From Parapristionchus giblindavisi (taxonomy: Eukaryota > Nematoda > Chromadorea > Rhabditida > Diplogasteridae), in assembly GCA_943737045.1 (NCBI GenBank), contig CALSFV010000228.1:248001-312000 (forward strand): a stretch of DNA of 64,000 nt, in the 5' to 3' direction. This document shows, one piece after another, positions 1-10,784 of this stretch. Position numbers and translations under genes: made by a program. The notes beneath the pieces are model-generated. The model ran no database searches, was not told where the DNA came from, and was given only the letters and a program-made list of their open reading frames with translations. Positions within the stretch are counted from its first letter, which is position 1; the number at the start of each line of letters is the position of its first letter.

Positions 1-633
1 CGTGAACTTTTCTTTCATTAGCGGTCCATCGGAGGTTCAGTCGATGAAAATAAGACGTCGTTTGCGTAAGAATCGACTAAAATCAGTGAAATCAGGAACA
101 GTGAAAAAGGCAAATTTTGCTGATCGGGGATCTGAAAGTTTGATTTTGCACCTGGAGGCCAGACGACGTCGCGTTGAAGTCACGTTTTTAAAGGGAGAGG
201 GAGAGGGAGAGGGAGAGGGAGAGGGAGAGGGAGGGAAAGTCAACTCATCCTACCTGAACATCATCCTGCACATACGAGAGGTACTAGAGCGTGATAGAAG
301 GAAACAACGCGGAAGTCCGAGCAGCTTCAGAGCGCTTTGACCGCGATTATCGCGTCCACCTCCGACAAACTTACCAACCCCATGCCTTGAATTCGCTGCA
401 ATTGTCATTTCTCGTAAATTCATCACTATTCTGTTGCATCTAATGTCATTACATCAGAGCATCATCTATACGAACATAATAAATAATGAAGAGAAAAGGT
501 TGACTGCGAAGAAAGTTTTGGCTCAAAAATCAAATATGATCGAAAATTGGCACATGGATTCAGACGACCAGGGGTTAATCCTTACGACTCTGGTTTCAGA
601 GGATCATTACAGCAATAAGTGGGGGTCGCAAAG
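1..633. other. Left edge, no supported gene
   Basis: An open frame begins at the window edge and runs to 340 on the + strand. It is basic in its first half and then runs into a (GAGGGA)n array read as Gly-Glu repeats. I recognise no domain. It could be the 3' part of an exon beginning outside the window, but no splice site or homology supports that. From 340 to 633 I see nothing coding. Confidence 0.4.
193..235. repeat. (GAGGGA)n microsatellite
   Basis: About seven near-perfect hexamer units of GAGGGA in a purine run. The same hexamer recurs as a second array near 32.23-32.27 kb, so it is a recurring simple repeat here rather than coding sequence. Confidence 0.9.
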
Positions 634-1765
634 GGTGGGCATACACAATGTCACTTCAATTGTAAATCCACAAATTTGGAACTTTTTATTTTGAACTCTC
701 GATTTGTATCCAGTACATTTGCAAACATAATTTTGTAAATGCATGCATTGGGAGTGAGAAAGGGGAATCATTAACATAGAACGAGAATAATGGACCCTTG
801 ATTATAGCACTGTTTATGTAAAACTGACTATAGTGAACTAAAAATTTAGACACGACGATTTGGAACCAAGAATTGGGAACCAAACATTTGGAACTAAGAA
901 TTTGGAACAAGATTTATTGGAACCATAGAGGTAAAACGAGTGTTTTGGGAAACAAAATTGGGTTATCCACAGTAGCGCAAAGAGCGCGAACGTTTCCTTT
1001 TTGAATCTACAATTTTGCATGTTTAAATTGGCATATGCCGTATACTGTGACGTCATTAAAAAAATTTTCAGCGAAAGTGCACAATCCGCAGTGGAAAGGT
1101 CTCATTCTCATGTTGATTTATCTGGAGGAGAGCAACCTATCGTCTGCTATCTCTGCAATGATGCTGAACCCATCCATGCGTTTGAGTCACAAACAATCGC
1201 CTAAATTGAGAAAGCGCTGTGAACTAATTGCAATTATTGAGCTGAATAATAATCAGCTCACTGGACTATCTTTCCTCAAGTGGACATCTTCTAGAATTGG
1301 TAGATTTAAGAAATGATTTGCTACTGTTTACATGTAACCCTTTGTATCATTTTAATTCCTTGTTGTTAAGTTTGCTCGAAATAACGGTGTTTTATAGGTT
1401 CTTTTTTTTAAGTTCATTGAGTGCAATTTTGTTTCCCAAAACATTGGTTCTACCATTATGGTTCCAATAAATCTTGTTCCAAATTCTTAGTTCCAATTGT
1501 TTGGTTCCAAATTCATGGTTCCAAATCGTCGTGTCCAAATTTTTAGTTCACTATAGTCAGTTTTTCATAAACAGTGCTATAATCAAGGGTCCATTATTCT
1601 CATTCTATGCTAATGATTCCCCTTTCTCACATCCAATGTATGCATTTACCAAATTATGTTTGCAAATGTGCTGGGTACAAATTGACAGTTACATTATTAT
1701 GTTTCTAATTTACCAGTTTCAAAGCGTTGAGTTTCAATTTTTAAGTGACATTGTGTATGCCCACC
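634..1765. mobile_element. Non-autonomous DNA transposon with ~335-bp terminal inverted repeats
   Basis: Positions 634-960 and about 1422-1765 are inverted copies of each other. The outer ends read GGTGGGCATACACAATGTCA on the left, and its reverse complement closes the right end. The arms match closely along their length, so both give nearly the same antisense/sense open frame. The 460-bp centre (961-1421) contains no transposase that I can recognise. This is the structure of a long-TIR non-autonomous (foldback or MITE-like) element. The family is unknown to me and no clear target duplication was found. Confidence 0.8.
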
Positions 1766-3060
1766 GTCGTAAAGTATTACGCAAGGAAGAGGAGAAATGA
1801 TCTTCAGAGATCTACAACTATCTTCTTTTACCATTTCTTGGTCTCCTGATAGATAGAACTGACAACATATACCTAACGATGATAAACTGATCCAAGTTTG
1901 CATGATGCATTTCCACATCTTTTTTCGACACATTGCTTGCAAGGGAAAAATGGAACGTAAAGTGCGCCTTCCTCATTTTCAGCCATGTTATAGTATAATA
2001 GTATTAGATAAAGTAGTGTTGTGTACAAAATGCTGTTGTCCATTTGGTGTATGTATCGATGTGTGAACAGACTATTGTAGGCAACTCTTTATCTCTCTAG
2101 ATGGTGTGAGAGAGGGACTGCTCCGTTGTATGAACAATGGTTGCTTATATAGGAAGCATGAACAATGGTAGCTTATGTAAGAAGCATGAGAACAACGGAT
2201 CGAAGGTGAAAGTGTTGGATAGTGAAAATGAAATAAAGTGTGAAGGGAGAATAACTCTCTAAGATCCTTTCTAACGGATCATCTCACTCTCACTATCTCA
2301 ACAGTAGTCTGATTTCTTTAAGAAGTCCCTCACACACTCAAGAAGAATGAAATCGCTCCATTTTGGAAGAAAATCAATCGTGTAAGGGAATTAACAAATT
2401 TGCATTAATGCAATTATACTCTGCAAAGTGAAATATATCTGTCTCATTTTTCGCATGTGTATTGATTCAAAATATATAATGTAAATGAAATGCAGCATTA
2501 CATATAAATGCGATGTAAATGAATCGTTTGAATGCAGTCGACGACGCCGACTAATAATAAGCCAAATTAGTAATCTGATTCATGGCAAACTTAATTGTCT
2601 GTCAAACGCGATCACATTTTTTGAATCCCATGGATAATCATTTGCAACGTTTTCTTATCATTTCTACTGGATATTTCTGTTATTCGAACAAGGTTTTTCT
2701 CTACCTCTCTTTCTCTGCATTAATAGCCGAGATGTTGTTAGAACGATACTTAAAATTAAGCTGTGTTTTGAAATCCAAGGATTTTAAAACCATAGGATTC
2801 TAAACCATAAGATCTATCATTATAGTCGTCATGGCTCTGGATTGCGATATCTCGGTGAGGTACAGACTGAGACATGAGAACTAGAGCGACCATTGACCGA
2901 TCGAGCAGTCTTTCATAGCCAAAAATGCAATGTTCATAAGCATGCAAAGTGCCTAAATTAAATTAAACACAATGGAATTTGAAATTGTAATTTGAAAAAA
3001 ATTATGAAAATATCATTATTGGCTATACGAGACTGCACGATCGGTCAATCTTTGCAGTAG
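1766..3060. other. Intergenic, no gene seen
   Basis: AT-rich sequence with weak short direct repeats; a 28-bp unit containing GAACAATGG is repeated around 2131-2187. Open frames here are short and show no recognisable domain. No RNA gene was seen. Confidence 0.4.
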
Positions 3061-3063
3061 TCG

Positions 3064-3678
3064 TCTCAGTCAGTACCTCCCGGAGATATCGCCACTCAAC
3101 CCGGTAGCAAGATCGTCTTCAACGCTCCCTATGATGACAAGCACACCTATCATCAAGGTTCGCTATAGTCTTAGTGTTTTAAGGTATTGAGGATCCTAAA
3201 GTCTCAAGTTCTAGCTGGTAAGCTTGTCTAGGTCTATTTATCAGAAATTCTTGACCAGAGGGTCTTTTGGTTTAATTTCGGTTCTAAGCTAATCTTGGCA
3301 TCTTCAGGTAACCAACTCCACTGCTCGCCGTATCGGATGGGCCTTCAAGACCACCAACATGAAAAGACTCGGTGTCGACCCCGTATCAGGAGTTCTCGAC
3401 CCCAAGGGAAATGTTCTGATTGACCTTCGTTTATGTACAGGGGGTACGGTCGTTTAACATTCAGAAGCCAGTTATTATTGTAATTGGGTTCGGTTAAGTA
3501 GTTGTATCTTCGATATCATAATCATTAATTTGTTCAAGATATCAACAACAACCGTATCACCATCGAATGGACCAATACCCCCGATGGAGCCGCTAGCAGC
3601 GCAGTCCTGAATGTTGACTTGCGGCAGAAAGGGTTTTGGAAGGATGACATCCGCAAGCTGGCTGAGCGATGGTAAGAT
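3064..3678 (+). pseudogene. Major sperm protein (MSP) pseudogene
   Basis: Three blocks translate as MSP, the nematode-specific sperm cytoskeletal and signalling protein. Block one (3067-3157) reads [20 protein letters not shown] and continues to DDKHTY. Block two (3308-3427) covers the [19 protein letters not shown] core and GVLDPKG. Block three (3538-3600) reads NNRITIEWTNTPDGAA. The copy is broken. There is no ATG: an in-frame TAG lies just upstream of block one. Two bases are missing at the expected HTYHIK, giving a frameshift. After GNVLID the frame degenerates to a stop, and the C-terminal third after TPDGAA is unrecognisable. The blocks are separated by intron-like spacers (an acceptor ..CTTCAG precedes block two), so it decayed from an intron-containing gene rather than a processed copy. 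Pseudogene status is strongly supported. Confidence 0.88.
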
Positions 3679-3964
3679 GTGGTGGATGCTGACGGGAAGT
3701 AAATTGGCTTCCATCGATTGAGGTAAGAAATAGTTACATTTTATTGTTTTTTTGGGAAAAATTTGCGAACTTATGACACACCCTAATATTTATAGAGGGT
3801 ACAAAGAGAGAAGGATTGTTTAGACCAATAAGTACATGTGTCGCTAGTTAAAGAAAGACCAGATAGTTTGCCGAAAAATTCAAGAGGCTCTAGTTTAATA
3901 TTAAATAATTTTAATCTATAAGGATAATAGGCGTAAGGTAGCTCGCACTTAGAGAAAACGCGAT

Positions 3965-4605
3965 GATGATGGCCAAAAAACTACATTTGAATGCTGGTAG
4001 ATCATCAATGAAAGCCGAGAGTTGCTTTGATCTACTCGCCATTGTCGGCAAATTGACAGGATTGTCCTGTAATATACTGGAGAATGGGCTGAAGATCAAT
4101 CTGAGAGTCGCTCACCCAAGTTCGTTTTGTTCTCGCTGCGAAAAAACCAGCGAAATTTGTCCATTCCTATGGTTCCTGGAACGAAATGACCGCTGAATAT
4201 TGTAGGTAGGAGAGAATGTTCCAGTTCTGCCCAGTGGATGGGCATCCAAGATGGCTACGTCGAATGGGATGGATTCAGTCCAACGAGAACTCGCTCGGGA
4301 ATACTTCGAGAAACATCGATCACTTGGCCAGAGATCCCGAGAGCTCTAAATGGTACATTCTCTCCTATCTACAGTATTCATCAGTCATTCCGTACCAGGA
4401 ACCATCGGAATAGACTATTTTTTTGTTTTTTTTCCTGCAGCGAGAACAAAACGAACTTGGGTGACTGACTCGACGTCAGATTGATTGTCAGCCCATTCGC
4501 CAATATATTACTGGACAATCCTGTCAATTTGCCGACAATGGCGAGTAGATCAAAGCAACTATTAGTGGTCTACCATCATTCAATTTCAGTGTTCTGGTCA
4601 TTCAG
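3965..4605. mobile_element. ~640-bp foldback (palindromic) element
   Basis: Arms at about 3965-4225 and 4345-4605 are inverted copies with scattered mismatches and small indels. For example, TTCGTTTTGTTCTCGCTGC lies in the left arm and its complement begins the right-arm core near 4437. The loop is about 120 bp. No protein is encoded. The size and near-complete palindromy suggest a MITE or foldback element. Its length and arm sequence differ from the 634-1765 element, so it is a separate family. Confidence 0.8.
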
Positions 4606-6570
4606 CCAAATGCCAAGGAAAATCGGCTCTCAAGAGCTTAAATGAAAGCTGTTGACTGACGAGCTCTATCGATTGAGCCTAAAACAAAATAGGTCCCGGA
4701 ACGCGATCGATTCCTTTTTTGTTAGGGGAAACAAAGCTAAAAAGTTGCATTTTCCCATTTTTATCTGAAAGAACACGAGAAACTACACATCATATGTTGA
4801 TCACTATTTCCTAGCTCTCCTGTGAGCAGTGAAAATCGAATCAGAAGGAGCCTCAATGACGAACTTTGACGTGAGCTCTTGGAGAGACGCTTGATCTACC
4901 ATCCTTGCTGCTCTGAATCTGGGATGGCTTCCCAATGACCATCGAAAACTGTGGAGAAAGGAGGGGGTCAATACAAAAGAAGAAGAAAAGTGTGTAGTAG
5001 AATCAGTCAATCCTTAGCTGACATGCGCGTTAAATAACCATTATTCACTGTTGAACATATTATGACATTGCTATGATAGAGTGTGGTGGAACTTGAATGG
5101 AGAATGTAATCCATCAAGAACACTACAAAATAAGCACGATGCAGAGGTCGAAAAAGGATCTTCCGAAATTATCATGGAAAAGTATTGTGAATAAAACTCA
5201 CTCTACATTTATATAATATGCATGCAAGATGATTGATCGAGCTTGATTGTGGGCTTTTGAGCAATCATGAATGTCGCATCCATCAAGCATTGGCCTCACT
5301 TTATATTTAAATATGGTAAGTCAACATTTTCTCATCACTTTGTTGCTTTGTATGTTTTTTGTCGTGAAATTATAAATTGAAAATTAAATTTGAAATCAGT
5401 CACTTAACATCTGAAACTAATCGATATTCGACATTAGATGAAAAAGAATCCCATTTTCACATGTGCACTAAGCAAGTATGCGATGAATTAGGTAGCTCCT
5501 GTCAATTATCATTTATATTTTATAAAATTGCTTCCGAACTGAAATGAGATTAGTGAAATTGATGGTAAACTGGAATACAGTGCAACGATATTATCCGAGA
5601 CCGAACTTATCCTTCAGTTAATACACTATAGATATACGATTCTAGATGTGGGACGCGTTTTCGACTTTGCACGCTCATAGCAAAAAGTGATAAATGCTGA
5701 TTGTCATGATTTTTATCAATTATTATGATTTGGGTTCAAGAAAACAGAAAGCGACCACATATTATTGTTAGACGAACAACGACGGCAAAGATCTTAATTT
5801 ATTTGCATGCTACCGAATGAAACAATATAACATATATGAGAATACTAAATATTAAAACTAGATTGTTGAACTTTGACTGAAACAAGAATGGATTCGTACG
5901 TGACAGTGATCATTCATGGTCTCTCATATTCCACATCGTAGATCTACTCAGATGCACAAAATATAAAATATTTATCTAGAAAGTCTTTCAACAATGTACA
6001 GAAAATGATAAAATATTAAGAATACATAGAATAAGGATCGAGGAGAAGAGGTGCAATGTTAACTGTACCTCACGCTCGATAAACAGTTTCTCCGTCGATG
6101 TGATAAACCCACACATTTACGCACTTCAACATGCTTCTTCTTCGTCTTAATCTTTTATTTTCTCTTTCAACGTCGTCTCTAGATTCTGCTTGTGTCAGAG
6201 CAGAAGTTTTCTCAGTGTAATACGAAGGATAGAGGAAGACGACGTACACATTCTTTGAGAGAGTACGAGGAAGATCGGAGATTTAGATGAGAGAGGGAAG
6301 GAATTGAAGAGAGTAAGGCGATATAGACTCTGATCTCTTCAGAATCCTTCCCTCTCTAGGGTCTCCTCTATTCCGAGAGGGATAGAGGAACTCACTCTCT
6401 TCAGTGTAATGAAGAAGGAGAGAATCGCAGTTGAGTGGGAAACGATGGAGCACATCAGAGACGAGAGAGTGAGGAGATCGAAGAGAGACAGACGATCAGA
6501 GAAAAAAGACGAAGGGATACACGATAGAGCAGAGTGTGCAGAGAGGAAAAGACACTGGAAGGAGCTCAAA
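4606..6570. other. Intergenic upstream of the myosin light chain gene
   Basis: The first 1.4 kb is AT-rich with no supported coding sequence. From about 6120 the strand becomes CT-rich and then GA-rich, which produces artefactual antisense frames. This stretch probably holds the regulatory DNA of the downstream muscle gene, but I cannot name binding sites apart from the core promoter annotated separately. Confidence 0.4.
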
Positions 6571-6578
6571 AGCTTTAG

Positions 6579-6610
6579 ATATAAGGCACGCCCCGCTCAT
6601 TGCCATCAGT
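6579..6610 (+). promoter_or_regulatory. Core promoter of the myosin light chain gene (TATA + initiator)
   Basis: A TATA-like GATATAAGG sits at 6579-6587. An initiator-like TCAGT lies at 6606-6610, about 27 nt downstream, and the start codon follows at 6632. The spacing is that expected of a canonical RNA polymerase II core promoter and would leave a 5' leader of only ~25 nt, typical of highly expressed muscle genes. It is inferred from motif spacing only. Confidence 0.6.
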
Positions 6611-6631
6611 CTCATCTCAACTACAATCAAC

Positions 6632-8023
6632 ATGGTGAGTTCCTTAAGCTCTCTGATCTTAGAGTTTATGGTAAGATATGATATCATGGTCTGTTACAGT
6701 CCAAGGCCGCCAAGAAGAAGTCCTCCAAGAAGAGATCCGGATCTGAGGCCGCTCAGTTCGACCAGAAGACCATCCAGGAGTTCAAGGAGGCCTTCGGCAT
6801 CATGGACCAGGACAAGGACGGAGTCATCTCCAAGGCGAGCTTACTATCAACCCCTCCCCCATTGTCCAATGGACAATTCGAATGATTTATGGATTTCAGC
6901 AGGACCTCAAGGACCTCTATGCCTCCATGGGACAGATCGCCGGTGACGCCCAGATCGACGCCATGATCAAGGAAGCCTCGGGACCCCTCAACTTCACCGT
7001 CTTCCTCACCCTCTTCGGAGAGCGTCTCACCGGTACGCATACTATCTCTTCTTACCTTCCTTTGTCTGCAATCCTATTTTTCACACATTTTGTCATTTTT
7101 TCGATCAATCCATAATATTCGACCGAATCAAAATCAAAACATCATTTCATGATCAATATATTATCGTTCAATGTAATCGATGCAATTACAGGAACCGACC
7201 CCGAGGCCACCATCATCGGAGCCTTCGCCATGTTCGACAAGAAGGATTGTGGAAAGATCAAGGAGGATGAGCTCGTCAAGATCCTCCAGAACAAGAGAGG
7301 CGAGCCTCTTGATGAGGAAGAGATCAAGGCCATGTACAAGGGAAAGCCCCCAATTGAGAACGGAGAGGTACGAATATTATCATCTTGTCATTGTTAGCAC
7401 AAAATTTACTTACGGGTTACGGTACAATTTATGCCACATTCTCTCTTGCGTGATTCTTCCATTTTGATGGTTCTGGTCATGATCATTCATCTCAGCTATA
7501 TATATTTTCTCGAAAATCAATACCTTATCAGCTCTGTCGATCAATATCGGCTTATCCCTCTTTGCTTTTTCTTTCCTATAGCAACAGGCGTCTTGCCCCA
7601 GGGGCTGACACTATGCGAGAGAGTGATCGGATCAGAGAGAGTAGGAGGAGAGTGAGAGAGATATTACACTCTCTGCCACATCCGAGACTCAACCTACGCA
7701 GAGGAGATAGATTGAGATGGGAGATGAGGTAGTAAGAGAAGAAGAAGAAGTGGAATGAAAGTGAAGAAGAAGAAGAAGATGTGTCTGTTTGCGCTACTTG
7801 AGAATAGAAAAGAGAGAGATATGTGAAATCTCGAAGATGTAAAAGAAAATCATCGCCCTTCTATCTGAAACATTAGCTCTTAGATCAATTATATTATCAC
7901 CTCAAACAACATTAGACACAAACTGTTCCATCCCTACGATAAGACAACAACGTTCAGGTCGACTACAAGGCCTTCGCCCATCTCATCACCACCGGAGCCC
8001 AGGAAGAGCTCGCCTCTGCCTGA
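6632..8023 (+). CDS. mlc-1/2: Myosin regulatory light chain, muscle type (MLC-1/MLC-2-like)
   Basis: Five coding exons join in frame: 6632-6634, 6700-6834, 6900-7032, 7192-7367 and 7958-8023, giving 170 aa, the usual length of nematode MLC-1/2. The product binds the neck of the myosin heavy chain and tunes thick-filament contraction in muscle. The basic, Ser-rich N-terminus (KAAKKKSSKKRSGSEAAQF) precedes EF-hand one with the loop DQDKDGVISKQD (about residues 36-47), which is an intact divalent-cation loop. Later segments include DLYASMGQIAGD, FTVFLTLFGERLTG and GAFAMFDKKDCGKIKEDEL; the last keeps only part of a second EF-hand, as is normal for this family. It ends with GAQEELASA. Oddities: the first exon contributes only the ATG, and intron 2 (6835-6899) begins with GC, not GT. 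Intron 4 is ~590 bp and GA-rich. Family assignment is near certain; which paralogue is not decidable. Confidence 0.96.
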
Positions 8024-8895
8024 ACGACAGATGCCCACCACCAGCTGCACTCCCTCTACACACGTCGTCGTCGAGCGGTTCAACGTCGATCAGGAGATCC
8101 ACTACACTCTCGTAGTGTCTCTCCTGTATCGATGTCGTCTGCGCGCATTCCATCATCATCTATACCATCCTATCGTCGTTGTAGAGCAAAGAGGCGGTCA
8201 GACTGCGCACCAATAGACCATTCCATGCGTAGTTCTCCACGCCTTTCGCCGTGCAATTTCTCCCTTCTTTCAATCCTCCCTCCTTCCCTTAAATCACTCT
8301 GGATGACAACTTTTTCGCTTCTGTCGCTGCCCCATTCAGTCTTCTCTCTAGTGCGATAGGGACTCCTTTATCAATTCCAAACATCACTCTAATCGATCAT
8401 CTCCTCCATATCCACAATCAATCGAGAATACTGTTAACATCTGCAGTAATCTAAACTCTATTGATTGACATGGTGCTAATGATCGATTGATCGCCTTTCC
8501 ATCTGCACTAGTGTATCGAGCATTAGCATAGTCTAGCTCCCATCGTAGACCAAATCCGCTGTCCCCATACAGTCTTCATAATACTTAGTGTATCATTGAG
8601 GCAGTCTGGCTGCCCTTGTGCTCATTGCTGTAGGAGTGTATATTGTTGATCATATTGAGAGAGTGAGTGAGGAAAGGAGTTCCCATCGGTTGAGAGAGAA
8701 TTCTGGTGGTGGTGCACTATGAAGTCGATCGTGACATTCTCATTTTGGTACTATTCCTCTCATCGTGTCGTATCTTACCCTATACTTGACCCCGCCCCCA
8801 ATTGTATATCATCTTCACGTTTGAGACCATCATAAACAGACTTTATCGTCACTTTGCATAGAATGAAAGAACCACACCAAAAAGATCGATAATTA

Positions 8896-8926
<31 letters not shown>

Positions 8927-10784
8927 GATGAAGAAGAAGCAGACGGGGGATGAATAATGGGATATAATGGACATATGAATGATGGGTGGAAGCAGATGAA
9001 AGATGCAACTATGGCTACAGACAGAAATCGACCAAGCAGTGATGAAGATGAGATCATTTAGGGTGGAAGATAAGTCAAGAGAGATAAGTTGAAGAATAAG
9101 AAAACGGAGAAGGATGAGGAGAGATAAGGCGATCAAGAAGACGAGAGAAGTGAAAATGAGTAGGAGTAGGAGGAGAAGAGAGAGAGAGAGAGTGGGGGTG
9201 ATATGGGAAAGCTATACTTTTGGAATGGAAAAAGGGGGAATAAACGTTGAAGCGTTATGGTGATCCTCGGAGATATGATGTACATATATATAAAGGGAAA
9301 CGGGAAAGGGTAGTTCTATGATTATGCGGATAAGAAATATAAATAGTAAATAAATATTAGCTCACGAATGTGTAATATGAGAGATACCAACAACCAAAAA
9401 GAAACGAACAACCGAAGCTATGATAGAAAACTGTGAAGGAGAGTAACAAATATTTTGCAAAGCGAAGATTTGCCTACATACGTACAAATTGTACAACGAA
9501 TTGATACATCTATTAGATGGATGCAACGATCGAATATTGATCAAGTTATGTAACTTGATGGATTGACTTCCAGATGGCATTGGGAAGAATGGGACAGAGA
9601 CTCCGGCAAATCTGATATAATGCGATCTCTGTAGGTGAGTCTGATTGATGGAAAAGATCAAAGAGAAAATGAATGAAACAAGAAACAGTGACTAGAGTGA
9701 AACTGCCGAAGCTATCGTTGTTTCAAGATGATCTTTTATGACCTCAAGCTGATGAGGCCTCGTCGTGGGGATCTTTTTCGACGTTGAATCATTGGATGAA
9801 CTTTCAATCGATTGAATGTTATGAGAAGATGATGAGGGAAGGGGGAGGATAATTGAGGTGAGAGTGAAGAGCTTTAGGACTGAAGTATGTGTGTTTAAGG
9901 AGAATATTGAAATGAAAGTTATTAAGAAAGTTATTAAGAGTATCAAGTGAAGAGAATATATGAACAACTATTTCATGAAAATGAAAAAAATACGAATAGG
10001 AGAAGTACGACAAATATTATGAGTATATGGGATGTGTTGGGGGGCAGGAAGAGGAGAGATTATGTTATTTATAATTGTGTTCTTATCTATGATGAATTGG
10101 AAATTGAATTGGGAAGGGAAATGAACATACTTAAAATGATGTGGGTTGAAACGGAATACGATTAGAACAGTATGGGACTTGTACGATTGACGGCTTTAAA
10201 AGATGAATGTGAACTGGGTATTATAATAAAAAAAGACTTTAAGCTAAAGAAAGAAAAAAGAAGAACTGCGGAAAGTAAACGGTATTTATAACTAGGAAAC
10301 GAGAACGGAGGGAAATAGTTTTTTTTAACCGGATGCTGGGATAGGTTTGAATGTCAATGTTCAACAACGGAAATGGTTATAAGATATAATCACTTTTGCA
10401 TATGGATTTCTTGGTATTGTCATACTGGGTCATGTAGAGTTGGTATAATAATTGCGGAATAATAAGTGGGTCGGATCTCTTGTCTGGTGATAACTATGCC
10501 CTGTCTAATAGAGCATTTTACCTAGTGTTTAATTATCGTTTGTCCACAAGTAACGAATATATTATTTCATGAAAAGAATCACTACATCCATGCTCATCCC
10601 AGCTCTCTTTTTATGTAGAATTGATTGATCAATCAGTATCGAAAAGTCGTCGGGCTTTATTCAGAAAAGCATTACCGATTGTTTCTATTTTTTTAGAAAA
10701 AATCAAGTGTACTTTATAAAAATTATTTTGTTATTATTATTACTTTAGGTATCACCAGACAAAAGATATTGGAGAACAAATGAT
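8024..10784. other. Convergent intergenic region
   Basis: This region lies between the 3' ends of the light chain gene (+) and the SLC17 gene (-), so it holds both 3' UTRs and spacer. It contains a (TA)n run at 8900-8926 and GA-rich sequence around 9100-9200. A - strand frame at 9692-9967 ends in a reasonably coding-like Ser/Thr-rich tail, but I found no supporting exons or homology. No other gene is supported. Confidence 0.4.
8900..8926. repeat. (TA)n microsatellite
   Basis: About thirteen uninterrupted TA units within the spacer between two convergent genes. Confidence 0.95.

Noticed and set aside
2..340. 112-aa frame with Gly-Glu repeats at the left edge
   Set aside because: Half of it is a GAGGGA microsatellite; the remaining basic part has no known domain and the frame is cut by the window edge.
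9692..9967. 91-aa minus-strand frame ending in a Ser/Thr-rich tail
   Set aside because: The first half is low-complexity and no exon or homology supports it; likely 3' flank of the SLC17 gene.
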